Assembly: GCA_021030915.1 (NCBI GenBank)
Contig: JAGEMR010000021.1
Location: 186,001-250,000 of the forward strand
From: Astrothelium macrocarpum
Lineage: Eukaryota > Ascomycota > Dothideomycetes > Trypetheliales > Trypetheliaceae
DNA: 64,000 bases
Direction: 5' to 3'
Each line of letters begins with the position of its first letter. The stretch's first letter is position 1. The notes below the pieces were generated by a model. That model was not told where the DNA came from. It did not search any database and saw only the letters and a program-made list of their open reading frames with translations. Positions 10,990-23,159 of this stretch are shown piece after piece. The position numbers were made by a program, and so were the translations under genes.

Positions 10990-11365
10990 GCAGCCAAAGG
11001 GTGGGAAGAGGGCGCAATTGGAGGTTTACAGTGCAGAATTATAGCCAGGAACGAGGCCAGTCGCGCACTCCAAGCACGATTTGGATGGGATGAAATCTTT
11101 CGCTGCCATGCATTGAACTGGGGAAAGTTTGCCGACCCGGATCTTCAATTCAGCCAGTTTGATCACTACTTCGATTGCAACACATTTCTTAGCAATGTGA
11201 TCATGACCTGACCCTCTTTTTTTTTTTGCCTTTGGATTCCTCCTCACTCCTCTCGCTATTCCATCCATCGGTATTTGTTGCGCTTCTTCGCCAGGGATGC
11301 TGCCGTCTTTGATAAGGGAAGAGCCGGGAAGACTCGAGTAGCGGTTTGGAGGAAGGCCACGCAGC
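10990..11365. promoter_or_regulatory. Shared bidirectional promoter region, TIM50 / EDEM-type gene
   Basis: 376 bp between two divergent start codons. It includes a T run at 11218-11229. No specific factor site is claimed. The size is inferred from the spliced start chosen for the GH47 gene. Confidence 0.5.
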
Positions 11366-14300
11366 ATGTACACGAAATGCCTGTCTATTCTGCTTCTTCT
11401 GCTGCTAGCGACGCTCGCACAATGCATGACGAACGACGCGATTGCACGGTTAAGGTAAACCATCCCATCCAGCACTTCTGCGAACCCCGGGCACGTGCTT
11501 ATTCGAACTGCAGACAAGAGACACGAGACATCTTCTACCACGGCTATAATGGTTATATGAAGTTTGCTTTCCCCGAGGATGAGTTGCGCCCACTTCTATG
11601 TCAGCCTTTGACCCGCAATGACTCCAAACCAGCTCACGTTGAGCTCAATGACCCTCTTGGAAACTATTCCGTGACCCTCATCGATACCCTTTCTACCCTC
11701 GCAATTTTGGCCTCATCACCGTCGCCGAGCAAGGATGGCCGCAATAGAGAGCTAGACGACTTCCAAGATGCAGTTGCTGCTCTGGTCGTTCTGTACGGTG
11801 ATGGTAAAAAAGGGCGTGGTGGTCAAGGAATACGTGCCAGGGGGTTTGACGTGGATAGCAAAGTTCAGGTCTTTGAAACAACAATCCGTGGAGTTGGAGG
11901 TTTGTTGAGCGCTCATCTATTCGCCATCGGTGAACTGCCAATTCGAGGATATAACCCCACCGAGGAAGAGAAGAATGGTAGGAAAGGCATCTTCTGGAAA
12001 AATGACATCGTATATGATGGTCAGCTTTTGCGGCTTGCCTTGGATCTTGCCACTCGACTATTGCCGGCTTTCTCTACCTCCACAGGCATACCATATCCAC
12101 GCGTCAATCTGCGTCAGGGCATTCCTTTCTATGACAATTCGCCTCTCAACACCGACGCTGAGCACGGCCAATGTTTGATAAACGAAAAAGGACCTGCAGA
12201 CATTACTGAGACCTGTGCCGCCGGATCCAGTAGTCTTGTGCTTGAATTCACTACTCTCAGTAGACTCACCGGAGATGATCGTTTCGAGAAACTAGCGAAA
12301 CGAGCTTTCTGGGCAATCTGGGAAAGGCGCAGCAGCGCCGGCCTCATAGGTAGCTCCATTGACGCAGAAACTGGTCAGTGGATATCACCTGTTACTGGCA
12401 TAGGCGCGGGCATCGACAGCTTCTTCGAATACGCCTTTAAATCGCAAATTCTCTTGTCCGGATTTCCATATGACCCGGCAAACTACAGTACAGAAGCACC
12501 CGAGGCCTTTGGCGCAGCGTGGCAGGACGCCCATGCTTCCATCAAGCGCCATATTTACCGTGGTCCTTCATTCCAGCACCCGCATTACATTCAAGTAGAT
12601 CTCCATACTGGCGCAATGCGCGCATTCTGGCTTGACAGTCTTGCTGCCTTCTATCCCGGCCTGCTTACTCTTTCAGGCGAACTGGATGAAGCCATTGAAT
12701 CACACTTGCTGTATTCTGCGCTCTGGACAAGGTTTTCCTCGCTCCCTGAGAGGTGGTCTACGGCAACAGGAAACATCGAACACGGTCTTACGTGGTGGCC
12801 TGGTCGACCTGAGTTCATAGAGTCAACGTGGTACATCTATCGCGCAACCAAAGACCCTTGGTATCTTTACGTTGCCGAGATGGTGATGCGCGACTTGAAG
12901 CGTCGCTGCTGGACCCGATGCGGATGGGCAGGTCTCCAAGATGTGCGCACCGGTCAGAAAAGTGATCGCATGGAAAGCTTTTTCCTCGGCGAGACGGTCA
13001 AATACCTCCATTTGCTCTTCGATGAAACGCATCCACTCAATCATCTTGATAAATCGTTTGTATTTTCCACTGAGGGTCATCCATTGATAATTCCCAAAAC
13101 ATTTCGTCCGGAATCTTACCCAACTCCAACTTCAAAGAAAACGAATACTACGGAAGCCATAGCAGTTCCTATTGTCCCTCAGTCAGTCTCACATGCTATT
13201 TGTCCGGTACCTCCACCCACTGTCCCTTTCAGCATCTCTGCTACTGCTGCCAGGGGAGACGTTTTTCATGCTGCTAGTCTTGTCCGATTACATCTTATGC
13301 CAAAGATTGGAATAGCCGAGTCTCCAATTCTAGAATTTACAAATGACCATCCAAGTGTCACCCAATCCGACCTTGTGTCTCCCACAAATTACACATATTA
13401 TCCGTGGACTCTTCCGCGAGAGCTCATCCCGACAAACGGTACGAGTTCCAAACTTGCTTCACGAAACACTTTCGACCTCTCCTTCCCCACTCTTCCAAAT
13501 ATGGTCATGAATGCTGCAGCACTTCAACGCAGTCCGGAAGGCCTTCTTGTCAACTCCATCAGTGGAATTCGCCTGGGCATGGTTCGAGAGTTTATGCCCA
13601 AATCTCATACCCATCTCACACCAGATGAATTCTTCCGTATCTACTCAGTCTCCAACGTTGCCCTTGGCCGCGACGAAAAGGTCTTCCTAGCCGAGAATTC
13701 CATCAACGGCTTCAATCCCATCGACCCACACTTTAGCAAAGTCAAAGACATGGAAATGTTAGATCTTGTGCTCGATCTCCCCGTAACCGAACAAGACCTC
13801 CAAAAAGCAGCCGAAAACACCGATGCGTTCGAGCAATCCATCCTCCAAGTCGCATCCCAACTTTACGCCAACAACCCCCCCTCCGACGCGAGCGCTGACA
13901 CCAACAACAAGGACACTACTCTCATGAAGTCTTTCCTTCAAAACCTCCAAGATCTCCGATCCCTCTTTTCCGATTCCAACACCTCCACCACCACGACCTC
14001 CAAAGACGCACCAACCCATCCTCTCATCCGCACCCTCGTCCCGGCTATTCTCCCCGTTGGACCCGGCGCCGCTCCTGTCCCAGCCACTCCCGACGCAACC
14101 GCCGACCTCGACCTCCCCTGGCACAGCATCCTCCGCGCGCCCGACAACGACCCCACGCTCTGCTCCAGCCCGTTGCCCGCCAAAGCCGTCAAAACGCACC
14201 ACGTCCTCGTCGTCAAGCGCGGCGGCTGCAGCTTCAGCGACAAGCTCGCCAACATCCCCGCGTTTGCGCCGGACGCGGGCGCGCTGAAGCTTGTGGTCGT

Positions 14301-14574
14301 CGTGTCGTATCCCGGCTATCAGGACGATGAGGACGGGAATGGTGATGGAGGTGGGGGTGGTGGGTGGGAGGAGGTGGAGCTGGTGAGGCCGTTGCTGGAG
14401 CGGATCCAGAAGACGCCTGCGGGAGTGGCGAGGCCGCATCCGTTGGGCATGGTGATGGTTGGGGGTGGAGAGGAGACGTGGGAGATGTTTGGACGGGCGA
14501 GGGGGGTGGGCATGAAGAGGCGTTATCATTTCGTGAGTCAGGGGTTGAGGATCAGCAATTTATTTGCGCTATAA
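11366..14574 (+). CDS. mnl1: EDEM/Mnl1-type GH47 alpha-mannosidase-like protein of ER-associated degradation
   Basis: Exons 11366..11454 and 11514..14574 with a 59-nt intron (GTAAAC...GCAG), 1049 residues. The spliced start gives a clear signal peptide (MYTKCLSILLLLLLATLAQC), then RLRQETRDIFYHGYNGYMKFAFPEDELRPL. An unspliced frame from 11275 would bury this leader and is less likely. GH47 landmarks include VTLIDTLSTLAIL, GIGAGIDSFFEYAFK and QSDRMESFFLGETVKYLHLLF, the last typical of EDEM proteins. Near the C-terminus HHVLVVKRGGCSFSDKLANI matches a protease-associated (PA) domain, found in some EDEMs. EDEM/Htm1 trims mannose from misfolded glycoproteins in the ER lumen so that they are sent to the proteasome. 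Low-complexity, Thr- and Gly-rich linkers surround the PA domain. No C-terminal HDEL was seen (ends SNLFAL). Confidence 0.9.
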
Positions 14575-15137
14575 GGTTTTGCATACGTTGGCGTTTGGGC
14601 ATGGCGTGTGGGCATGTAGAGCATCTGGGAGGATGTGACTTCTTTCACCTTAGATACCGGAGAGCTATGTGAAGCTCTTTCAAGTAGGCCGGGATCAGGC
14701 TTTCAATTAGTACCACGAATAATTCGTTGTATGTCCTCTGGGGAGACCCTCAGCAACAATGAGCATGAAAACATACACGAATGTTTCTCAATAATTTAGT
14801 TGGATATTTTGAATGGTTCGAGGTCGTATGGGGGACCCCCTGAGATATGTTTGGTTTCATTCATTTTTCGCGGCCCTGGAGATGATGGGTTTTATCTTGG
14901 TATAACATCATATATGATTGCATTGGTGAGTATAATAGAGTAAAAGGCATTCAACTACCCTCAAAGAAGAAATCCACAGCCGTAAACCGCGCACCCATCT
15001 TACCGTAGTAACACCCAGTATCATGATCCACCATAATCCTCCTATCCTCTTTTGCCACTTCACAGTGCACTTGGTGCCCTCAGGAGTCCCCCATGAACAT
15101 ATGAAATATCATGAAACAGTGATTCACTTTGAAATAA
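14575..15137. other. Intergenic between convergent genes
   Basis: 3' flanks of the GH47 gene (plus) and the hypothetical gene (minus). Nothing recognised. Confidence 0.6.
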
Positions 15138-15902
15138 TCACATCAATGGTATGTTTTCGCCTATCGACCATCCATCAGTCGCGATTGCGCGACAGAAATT
15201 GCTGAGCCATTGTTCTTGCTCACAGAGAATGATCAGTTTCAGTTCAACAAGAGCAAATGCGCCTTGGGAACCGATTGGTGTATGCAATTCACGAGGAGCC
15301 CACCACAAAAGTGCCGCCCTGAGCATGCCATAGCCCCTCACCTCACGATAGTCAGAAATGTTCATATGAGCCTCACGCAAGACCTCGTCCTCTAAGCGGT
15401 CCAACAACGCATCGTAGTCGATATGGTTTGGAGCAATGTCCTTCTTGATTTCCGGAAGACTCTTGCCACCTGAGGCATAGTACCATGCTAAGACCTTCTC
15501 AAATTTGGTGTAAGAGTTGAAATAGAGAAGAAAGTCGGTCAGGCTTTTGAGCTCCTTGGGTGGCATCTGTTCAGAGGATGGTGCAATAGGTACCTGTGTC
15601 TCCTTGTGTTCTGCGTCCATGTCCGCGCCTATGGCAATACATGGCTCGGCACCAGCAGCGTCCACTTCAGCACCGATGATGATCTCGATCCCCGCGTCCG
15701 CATTGAACAAGGTCGGAAAAGACTGGGCCTCTTGCATGATGTCTTCCCAGTTGGCCTGGACCATAGGGATGGCTGACGCAGCCGAATACTCATCAGCCCA
15801 GCGAATCGTCGCGAACGCACCAGACCCGAAGCTAATATTGGTTTCAACAGTTCCTGCAGGTTGCAGGAGAGACAATGGAACGCCAGCGATTTGGACAGCC
15901 AT
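15138..15902 (-). CDS. Hypothetical protein, 254 residues
   Basis: The frame is open from 16172, but the Met at 15902 (MAVQIAGVPLSLLQPAG) is the better start because upstream sequence reads like 5' UTR. The N-terminal half is acidic and Ala-rich (residues ~30-95). The C-terminal half looks helical, with LTDFLLYFNSYTKFEKVLAWYYASGG, an acidic/basic helix around DYDALLDRLEDEVLREAH, and a hydrophobic AFALVELKLIILCEQEQWL. No signal peptide, clear membrane span or known motif. I do not recognise the family; lineage-restricted protein is likely. The composition and length of the open frame support coding. Confidence 0.5.
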   Translation of the reverse strand: MAVQIAGVPLSLLQPAGTVETNISFGSGAFATIRWADEYSAASAIPMVQANWEDIMQEAQSFPTLFNADAGIEIIIGAEVDAAGAEPCIAIGADMDAEHKETQVPIAPSSEQMPPKELKSLTDFLLYFNSYTKFEKVLAWYYASGGKSLPEIKKDIAPNHIDYDALLDRLEDEVLREAHMNISDYREVRGYGMLRAALLWWAPRELHTPIGSQGAFALVELKLIILCEQEQWLSNFCRAIATDGWSIGENIPLM

Positions 15903-18529
15903 GTTTAAAGGTATACAGGTTGACTGACGATAAGTTCTCAGATGAAGGCTTTGACGTAGCCGAAGTAGAAGTAGAGAGACGATGCAGGAACAAAGAATTT
16001 TCGAAGGGTAAAGGTAGTAAGTATTATCGATAATGATTTGGCACCGCTCTCGCGTATGTGTGTAGTATCCCGAGGCGTAATGAAAGGCGATACGGGGCAC
16101 AACGCACTTTGTACTCAAAGTGAAGCACACGCCAAGTGAATCTTTCAAGACGAGATGTCTCATATCCACCATGCACAGGCTGATGATCAGTGGTCTCCAG
16201 CTCTTGGCTTTACTTATTTTCCAGGATCCTACTCACTTGTACCACCAGGCTACGTCCTAGCAACTTGGCCAGGGTATTCTCAACGCCATTTTTAATATGG
16301 TTCGCAATTCCTATGTACCAGGGGCTGTAATAAGAATTGTAGTGGACCGCAAAATTGGAAATTGGCGATACACATACCAAAGATATCCCCAACACAATTT
16401 CCAAGCTATCTGGAACGCGGAACGAGATATTGAGAAATGCCTCTGTTAATCGCGAACTCTATCGTTGCTGAGGATCTTCGTCTTATAAATATCGCGAGTC
16501 GTATCCTTTGTAGTTTATGACCGTGCTACTGTAGCTCTTGTTGTAGAATTTTCGACCGTGTGTTCCATCCTCTTTGTATTCCAAGTCTAAATCTTTATAT
16601 GCTATCCTAGCTAATCACATCTTTACTTTCCTTGTTTACTCTGACGCGAATTGGCTTGTAGTTAGCGATTATCGTAGTATCGCTAACGTCGTCTTTCGGG
16701 GCTTCAGGATATGTGGGTAAAAACATGGTGCGATGCAAAGAGCTACGGAATCAGACGAGTGCTGAACCGTATCCGCTCAGATTTCCAGAATTGTTGTCGC
16801 GATTGAGGACGACCTGGTTCCGGTAGGGCGCGTCTGCACAAAATGATTTGGTAGATGAGTTGAGGCAATGAAACTTTGAGAGGATTATGTAATACCATCC
16901 TATCGGAAAATGACCGAGACGACGTCCTTGCTGATCTTGCTCTGGGTATACATTTCCAATTTCCAGAATTAACAGCTGAAACGTCCGACGCCATAGCAAA
17001 GGCCTCGCCGTCAAATGGATTGGGTTTGCCACCCTAAAGCCTTCATTTGGAGGCTTGCGGATGGGCACCATCCGCTTTCGACACTCCTGGTAATCTCCAC
17101 CGGACCACATGTAGTGGCTTGAAAGAAATCAGAAGACATTAGTTTGACCCTATAGACCAATACTCAAGATTTACGTTAATGAGTGCTCGCTCGATGATGG
17201 ATTTGGTGAACACAATGATATGTCTACGGTAAGACGGTGGCAGGGCAGTCCAGTCAAAATAGCCAAGCAAAAGGCAGAATTAAATTGTGAGAAGCGGCAA
17301 ATCATCCTCAATCAGCCAACGCTCCTCCCATTCACTCCACTCAATATATCAACGTAAAGAACGGTTTTCCCAACAGAGAAACCATGTCATTTTCTCACAT
17401 TCTCTTCACGTATCATGTTTGTATTTCGTCAGTTATGAATGTCTGTAAATTTACGGCGTCCATTCATTGCGTCAAACTGAAACGTCTCTTAATTTATTTA
17501 TATCCGTCAAAAATATCCAAATGTCAGGCAGCAAGCATGTCAAATAAAGACATCAAGTTGACCCTTCAGCCCAGAAAAAAGGAAGCTGAACAAATAACGG
17601 ACAAGTCCGACTCAGGAGATAGAAAGGAGCAGCATGCGACAGGCAAATTCAGTTCCATACCGGTTTACCTCTCAAAACACACCCAATCATTTGGCTGCGA
17701 CTGGTGCTTCTGGATAGACGGAAAAGTCCTGCTCCCTTAACGCCCACGCTAACGCCAACTATTGTGTTCGTTAAGGCAGTCAGTGCATGCGTGAGATACC
17801 AGACCAGACTTGCTTTCGCTGCACCAACTCACAGCGCGTCTATGAAACCAATAACTCACCCCGATGCCTTCACTCAAGACTAGCTCATTGACGAAGCTGT
17901 ATTGCGCACACCAGGCGGACGGGCCAAATCTGCAGGTGAGCAATGGCCAACTGTGGAAACGTGATTCATTCTACGCCATAAACGCCAGGATGGCCGTCCA
18001 AGTAGCAGCACCAGCAGCAGCATAAGCAATAGCAATTCCAGCGCAAATTAGGTTTGCCAATTTCTTTAGAACGCACGCTAAAACTCAAGGGGAATGAGGA
18101 AATTTGTAGGAATTGTAGACATCCAGCTGTACGGGAAGAGAGTGGAGAGTGCCATTGGTGCGGAGGAGGGCTTTTGAGGCCAGGGTACCCTTTGAAGATT
18201 CGTTGTGGACGACAACGATTCGGAGAAAAGGAGGGAGTTTCACAGAATCCAGAATTGCGCTAGATCTCTTAGATGCTTTTTGTGAAGAGTAGAAGTTCCG
18301 TGTTGCAATAAAATGACATCTGTATTATATATTTTTCTACAGCGTGAAAGCTCAAATCGAATGGCATACTCGCCAGATCCAACTTACATGATATCCAGAC
18401 CAGGAAAGCCCCACAGATATGCCACGTGAGATATTGTAGGCTTCTCAAAGTAAATAAATCGTGACTGTTGTTCGCACTTTCGGAGCTATTGTTGGTAGCA
18501 GGCGACCCCAAGACAGTCACCAAGCCAAG

Positions 18530-18561
<32 letters not shown>

Positions 18562-18775
18562 CGAAGACTTCAAGGCGAAAACTCTGACGGAATAGGGAGT
18601 AAGGTATGGTGAAAAGAAATGTTGTTCTTTTAGCCTGATGACGGTGGAAGCGCAAGCTTACCTTACGTGGGTGAGGTATGAGAATTGCAGGCAAAAAGTT
18701 ACGCTTCGCCTCATTCATACCATCCGTACAGTAATGTAACCACCGTCATCATCAATACGGTCAGCACCCTGCTCA
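15903..18775. other. Long intergenic stretch
   Basis: 2.9 kb without a convincing gene. It holds the A30 run (listed) and overlapping short open frames at 17.98-18.26 kb on the minus strand, one ending in a hydrophobic helix (AIAYAAAGAATWTAILAFMA). I could not connect these into a model. Confidence 0.5.
18530..18559. repeat. A30 homopolymer
   Basis: Thirty consecutive A residues, the longest homopolymer in the window. Could be slippage or the tail of an old retro-insertion; no target-site duplication or element body was recognised beside it. Confidence 0.9.
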
Positions 18776-20060
18776 ATGGGACGTCAAGCCAATCCTGATA
18801 TTCGCCGCGCCTTTGTTGAATTCAATGACGAGGAGACGCCCTCAAAGGTACCCACCTTGTTCCTTTCTTCCGCCAACTTGTCCATCTTCTCGCCTTATTG
18901 CCTACTTTTCAGTTTCACTTCTCTGATGCACCTCGATACAGTGCAACAAAGTTCGATGTGTCCACTGTGGCTTCGTTCGCGCCAAAAACACCACACGCCA
19001 GATTGAACACCTGCAATCATGTAAAGAATACCTCAACTCGCCCGCAGCTCAAGAAGGAACCCAGCTTGAGCCCAGCGCCGATGTATCTAATGGCAGCAAT
19101 GGCAACACCCACGGAGGCATGGAAATCTTCAACGGCACGAGACCAAATCCGAACCTCCACGTTCAACGTCGCGGTCCCAATTCCAACAAGAGAAAATCTG
19201 ACCAAGCCCTGAGCTCTGCTCCCACCCCCTCCCCATCTCTCTCTCGCGTCAGCATTCCCCTCCTCACGACGCACTTCCTCACGAAACACGACAACGCCTT
19301 CACCGCCGCTACTCAGCAGCCCTTCCTCTCTCACGCTGGCTGCGGCACCCTATCCAGCGCCGCACTCTCCGAATGGCTTACACAAGACTCGCACTACGCG
19401 CGAGGCTACATCGCCTTCATCGGCGCGCTGATCGCCAAGGTGCGCCTCCCCTTCACGCAGAACACACAATTCCATGTCCTCTACCGCACCCTCGACCTCC
19501 TCATCTCAGCGCTCAACAACATCCGTCGCGAGATGTCGTTCTTTGAAATCACCGCCACCAAGTACAATCTCGTTGTTACGGATGCGCCACCGACTCCCAT
19601 CTGCCGCGCATATCTAGATTTGTTCCAAGCTGTTGCCAGTCCGGGCACTTCCTTGCTCGAGGGGCTCGTTGTGCTCTGGGCAACGGAACACTGCTATCGC
19701 GATGCCTGGACGTACGCAGCATCGTTCTCGGGCTCCAACGCCGTCACCATGCCGCCGCCCACGTCGTCTAATGACACGCATTTGCTAGCGCTGCATCACG
19801 CCTTGATTCCGAACTGGACCTCGCCTGCCTTTTCGAAGTTTGTGGATGCGAGTCGCGGCTTGGTGGATGAGTTGGCCGCCGAGGGGGAGGGCTGGATGGG
19901 CAGGGATACGGTGTTGAGGTGTGAGGAACATTTTCAGCATGTGTTGTGGTTGGAGGAGCGGTTTTGGCCGGTGGTGGATGCGGAGGGAGAGCAGAGGAAT
20001 GGGGGTGGTGAAGAGCACAGGAGGGTAAATGGAGCTGGTGAGAGGACTGAAGAGTCGTGA
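18776..20060 (+). CDS. Zinc-finger (BED-like) protein fused to a TENA/THI-4 heme-oxygenase-like domain
   Basis: Exons 18776..18847 and 18942..20060; the 94-nt intron (GTACCC...ACAG) joins DEETPSK to CNKVRCVHCGFVRAKN in frame, giving 396 residues. Residues ~25-50 form C-x2-C...H-x4-C (CVHC...HLQSC), a BED-like zinc finger expected to bind DNA. A disordered linker leads to residues ~135-370, an all-helical TENA/THI-4-type domain: LLTTHFLTKHDNAFTAATQQPFL, LSEWLTQDSHYARGYIAFIGALIAKV, a conserved Glu in LLEGLVVLWATEHCYRDAW, and HALIPNWTSPAFSKFVD. Enzymes of this fold hydrolyse aminopyrimidines from thiamine, but many fungal members are uncharacterised. A DNA-binding role plus ligand sensing is inference. 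The intron-free version starting at 19119 would lose the finger. Confidence 0.8.
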
Positions 20061-20399
20061 AGAGGGAATTGGAACGGCAAGATTCATGCGGGGAACAATC
20101 GAAATTTAAAGCAGTGATAGGAGCAAAGTTGACATTTCGGAAATGTCTGATTGCATTTCTTCCACAAGGCTACGGCGTTGGTTGGAGATATCCTAAAGCG
20201 ATGCATGCTTATGGTTGGTGCAATACTGTCACAATACTTCTCCCAATGATGGAATTTTATAAGCTTTATACCCATCCACGTCCTACAATTCATTATTGCT
20301 ATCTCTCTACAATGTACATGTATCGCTTTTCTTTCGTTTGGAAGCTTGCTCTGCCTCGAATTTTGTCCAGTACGTTATTTCTTAAATCATGCATTAATT
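20061..20399. other. Short convergent intergenic region
   Basis: 339 bp between the stops of the TENA-fusion gene and the permease gene. Nothing recognised. Confidence 0.6.
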
Positions 20400-22125
20400 T
20401 CAACGTCCAAACTTCTTCAATTCCAGCCATCTCAATGGCGGAAATACCAGCAATGCCCAACTGAAGCCAACATAGTTTCCCATCTTCCCGGCCGCAAGTC
20501 AGCATTTATTTTTTTACACTTACTCTCTTGAACCGAACTTACATCAGCGCCGTAGTCCCCAACTAGCTTCGCAATTGGACCAACATACCACACTTGCGCC
20601 ATACAAAGAATTGCACCTGCCCAACCAACCAAGAACGCAGTCAAGGCCGCAATCCCAACCGGATGTTTTGTACTATCAGCCCAAGCCTCCCAATCAAATC
20701 CAACCCTACGTCTGAAGATGAGAATCTCTTCCAAGCTAATTGCAATCCATATCGACACCCAATACCCCATCAATGCGAGAAAGTTGGTGAAGATCTCTGC
20801 CAAATGGTCACGACCTGCCGCGGCACAAACAGTGTAGATTACAACAACCACCGCGGTCCACACCACACGCGGCACACGAGCGAAAAAGTGGCCGAGCACC
20901 TGAAAGTCCATCCCGGAGCTATACGTGGTTGGAATAAGATTCGCAATCATCCCTAACGCGACCACAACACCACAGAAACCACCGAACGCACCCAGCGAAT
21001 GGTATCCCTCAACGAGGAGAGCACCCTGCGATATAGCATAGGCCGCATTATATGCCGGGTTCGTGGACAACGCCGATGCAAGCCCAATCCCGAGAAGGAA
21101 AGCAAAGGTAAAGGAGCATGTCAGTCCGAGCATCGTCACACTGAAGACCTTCCATCGTGGGGTCATCGGTGGATAGTACACGAAGTAGTCGGACGCAACG
21201 CCAGAATAAGTGACCGCAGCGCTGAAGCACAGACTAAAAAAGCTTAGGCGATCACCTACAATCGTTGATTTATCACCCTGACTTGGAGTTATGAGATCAA
21301 ACTGCGGGCCTGCCACCCCGGCGAGGATGCAGAGCACGACTATTTGAGGTGCCCAGGCGTAGCGTTCGTAATAATGGAAGATGTGGTAGCCAAAGGTGGT
21401 GATGGCCCACGTAACAAGGGCAACAATGATGATACCCACGACAAGGCTAAGATGCGCAGCTGGATTAACAGCAGCGAGGATCTGGCCAGCGACCACAGTG
21501 TCAATGAGCGCGTAGCCGATGAGGACGATGATGTTGAGCAAGACGATGAGCTTGCTGGGGTAGTAGCCCATAGTATAGCGAGCGAGAATCATGGTGCGGT
21601 TTCCGGAGATGGGGCCATAGGTGGCGATGGCAGCAACCGGGAGACAACCCTGAGGGAGAGTTTAGTGGTGGAAAGAGAGTCAGCAGGGATAGGAGAGAAG
21701 GGAATTTGCAGAGGGGAGTGGGATGAAAAATATGTGTGTGTGTGTATATGAGCACGTACAAGCATCATGCCGAAGACAGCGCAGAGAGCTGAGTCACGGA
21801 AGCTAAGATAGTAAACAGCGGGACCGAGCATGCCAAGGGTGATGTTGTTTGCAGCCAGATTGATGGAGAACCATAAGACAGCGATTTGCGTATAGCCAAG
21901 CGATTTGAGATCATGTCGCTCGTGTAGCTCTACACGCTTGATGCCCCGAACTTCGAGATTGTAAGTCACCATTTGCTCTTCGAAACGTCGGACATAGTGC
22001 CCAATTCTTGACAGAAGAGATGGGGACTCTCCATTGTCAGAACGGCGGTCAGAAATCGGCGAAATGTCATCTTCTGCGTTTGCAGATGCAGGCAGAGGTC
22101 CCTTTTCTTCGTCTTTTTCTGCCAT
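20400..22125 (-). CDS. NCS1-family purine-cytosine permease
   Basis: Exons 21760..22125, 20543..21649 and 20400..20483; introns of 110 and 59 nt, 518 residues. The hydrophilic N-terminus is followed by NLEVRGIKRVELHERHD and about 12 membrane spans (for example NITLGMLGPAVYYLSF, KLIVLLNIIVLIGYALIDTV, ALTAFLVGWAGAILCMAQVW). GPISGNRTMILARYTMGYYPSK is a typical NCS1 loop. The last exon was found by frame: DYGAD|MGNYVGFSWALLVFPPLRWLELKKFGR-stop, matching the normal Fcy2/FcyB C-terminus. Reading through the preceding intron gives an unrelated tail. The family imports cytosine, adenine, guanine or hypoxanthine with H+ at the plasma membrane. Substrate range is not readable here. The window's APRT gene could use imported adenine, but the two lie 37 kb apart. 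Confidence 0.9.
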
Positions 22126-23159
22126 GGTCTAGAAAAGTCAGCCAAAATTTCGACGGATGAGAAAGGGATTGCATGAATGCTTTCGCTGGAATTATCCAGA
22201 TCAAGTTCAACCGTGTAATCTCAGAACGCTCAATCGCACTCCACACAAGCATCTTCCCATCGCAGACACGAAGATGGATGGTGTGAGCAGATTTGGAAGG
22301 AGCGAACACCGGTTTCACGCAGTTCATTACTCTATACCTTGATCGAATGATAGTTCCAGACGAGTAGTCTTCATGTTCGCTTCGCTATCGTACTGTGCAG
22401 CATTTTGCGATCAGTCAACCGTCTCATGTTGTCTACGGATAAGAGCAAGTCACTAGATAGGATGATTCAATGTGTCATACCCGTAATGGTTTTCCGCGGC
22501 AGGCTCAGAAATGAAAACTATTGATATGTTACACGAAAAGAACAGAAAAGAATTGTTCCGAGTGGAGAGGCAAGTTGAAAGTCCCCCATCCAGTTTTTTC
22601 TTTTTCAAGAATTATATAATGTAACAGGGATCATGTCAGATACGTTATCAGCCATTTCGAAATCAAAAACACCGTACTTTAACGATCCCAAGGCAATTCA
22701 CAAGCGACCAAGCAGTAATCTAACGTAGCCAGACCTTTCTCCCGTTCAACTTCATTCAAGTCTTTTAAGCTACTTACAGCCCCTCCCACCTCGCGTATTC
22801 TGCATTCTTGTACTTATACTCGTGATTGTGCAGTTGTCGCGCTTCGGATTTGCTCGGCAGTCTTCTCACCGGTCAAATGGTCCGTTATTGACTCGGATAC
22901 GCAGAGCGGTGTCCTGAATAAATAGCTTACGTTCGCTCCAGCTTGTCATTTGTCCTTCAGCCTGAGACAGAACACGTTATTCTCAGCAAGTTGAGTTACT
23001 AGGCAGTTGTGCTACTGGTGCCCAATCAGCAGACTTAGCAGACCTCCGTGCCGTTAAAGTGGAAGATTCTGGGGCATAACAAAAGACACTCAAGACTTCA
23101 TTAAAGATCCATTGCTCGTAGAATCCTAGATGCAAACATTGGGTATCAAACTCCCGTAC
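22126..23159. other. Intergenic, permease promoter region
   Basis: Upstream of the permease and downstream of Pelota. No gene, repeat or confident regulatory site recognised. Confidence 0.55.

Noticed and set aside
17975..18260. Minus-strand open stretches including a hydrophobic end (IAYAAAGAATWTAILAFMA) and a hydrophilic segment further upstream.
   Set aside because: Phases of the plausible donor and acceptor sites do not match, and no start codon with a family feature was found.
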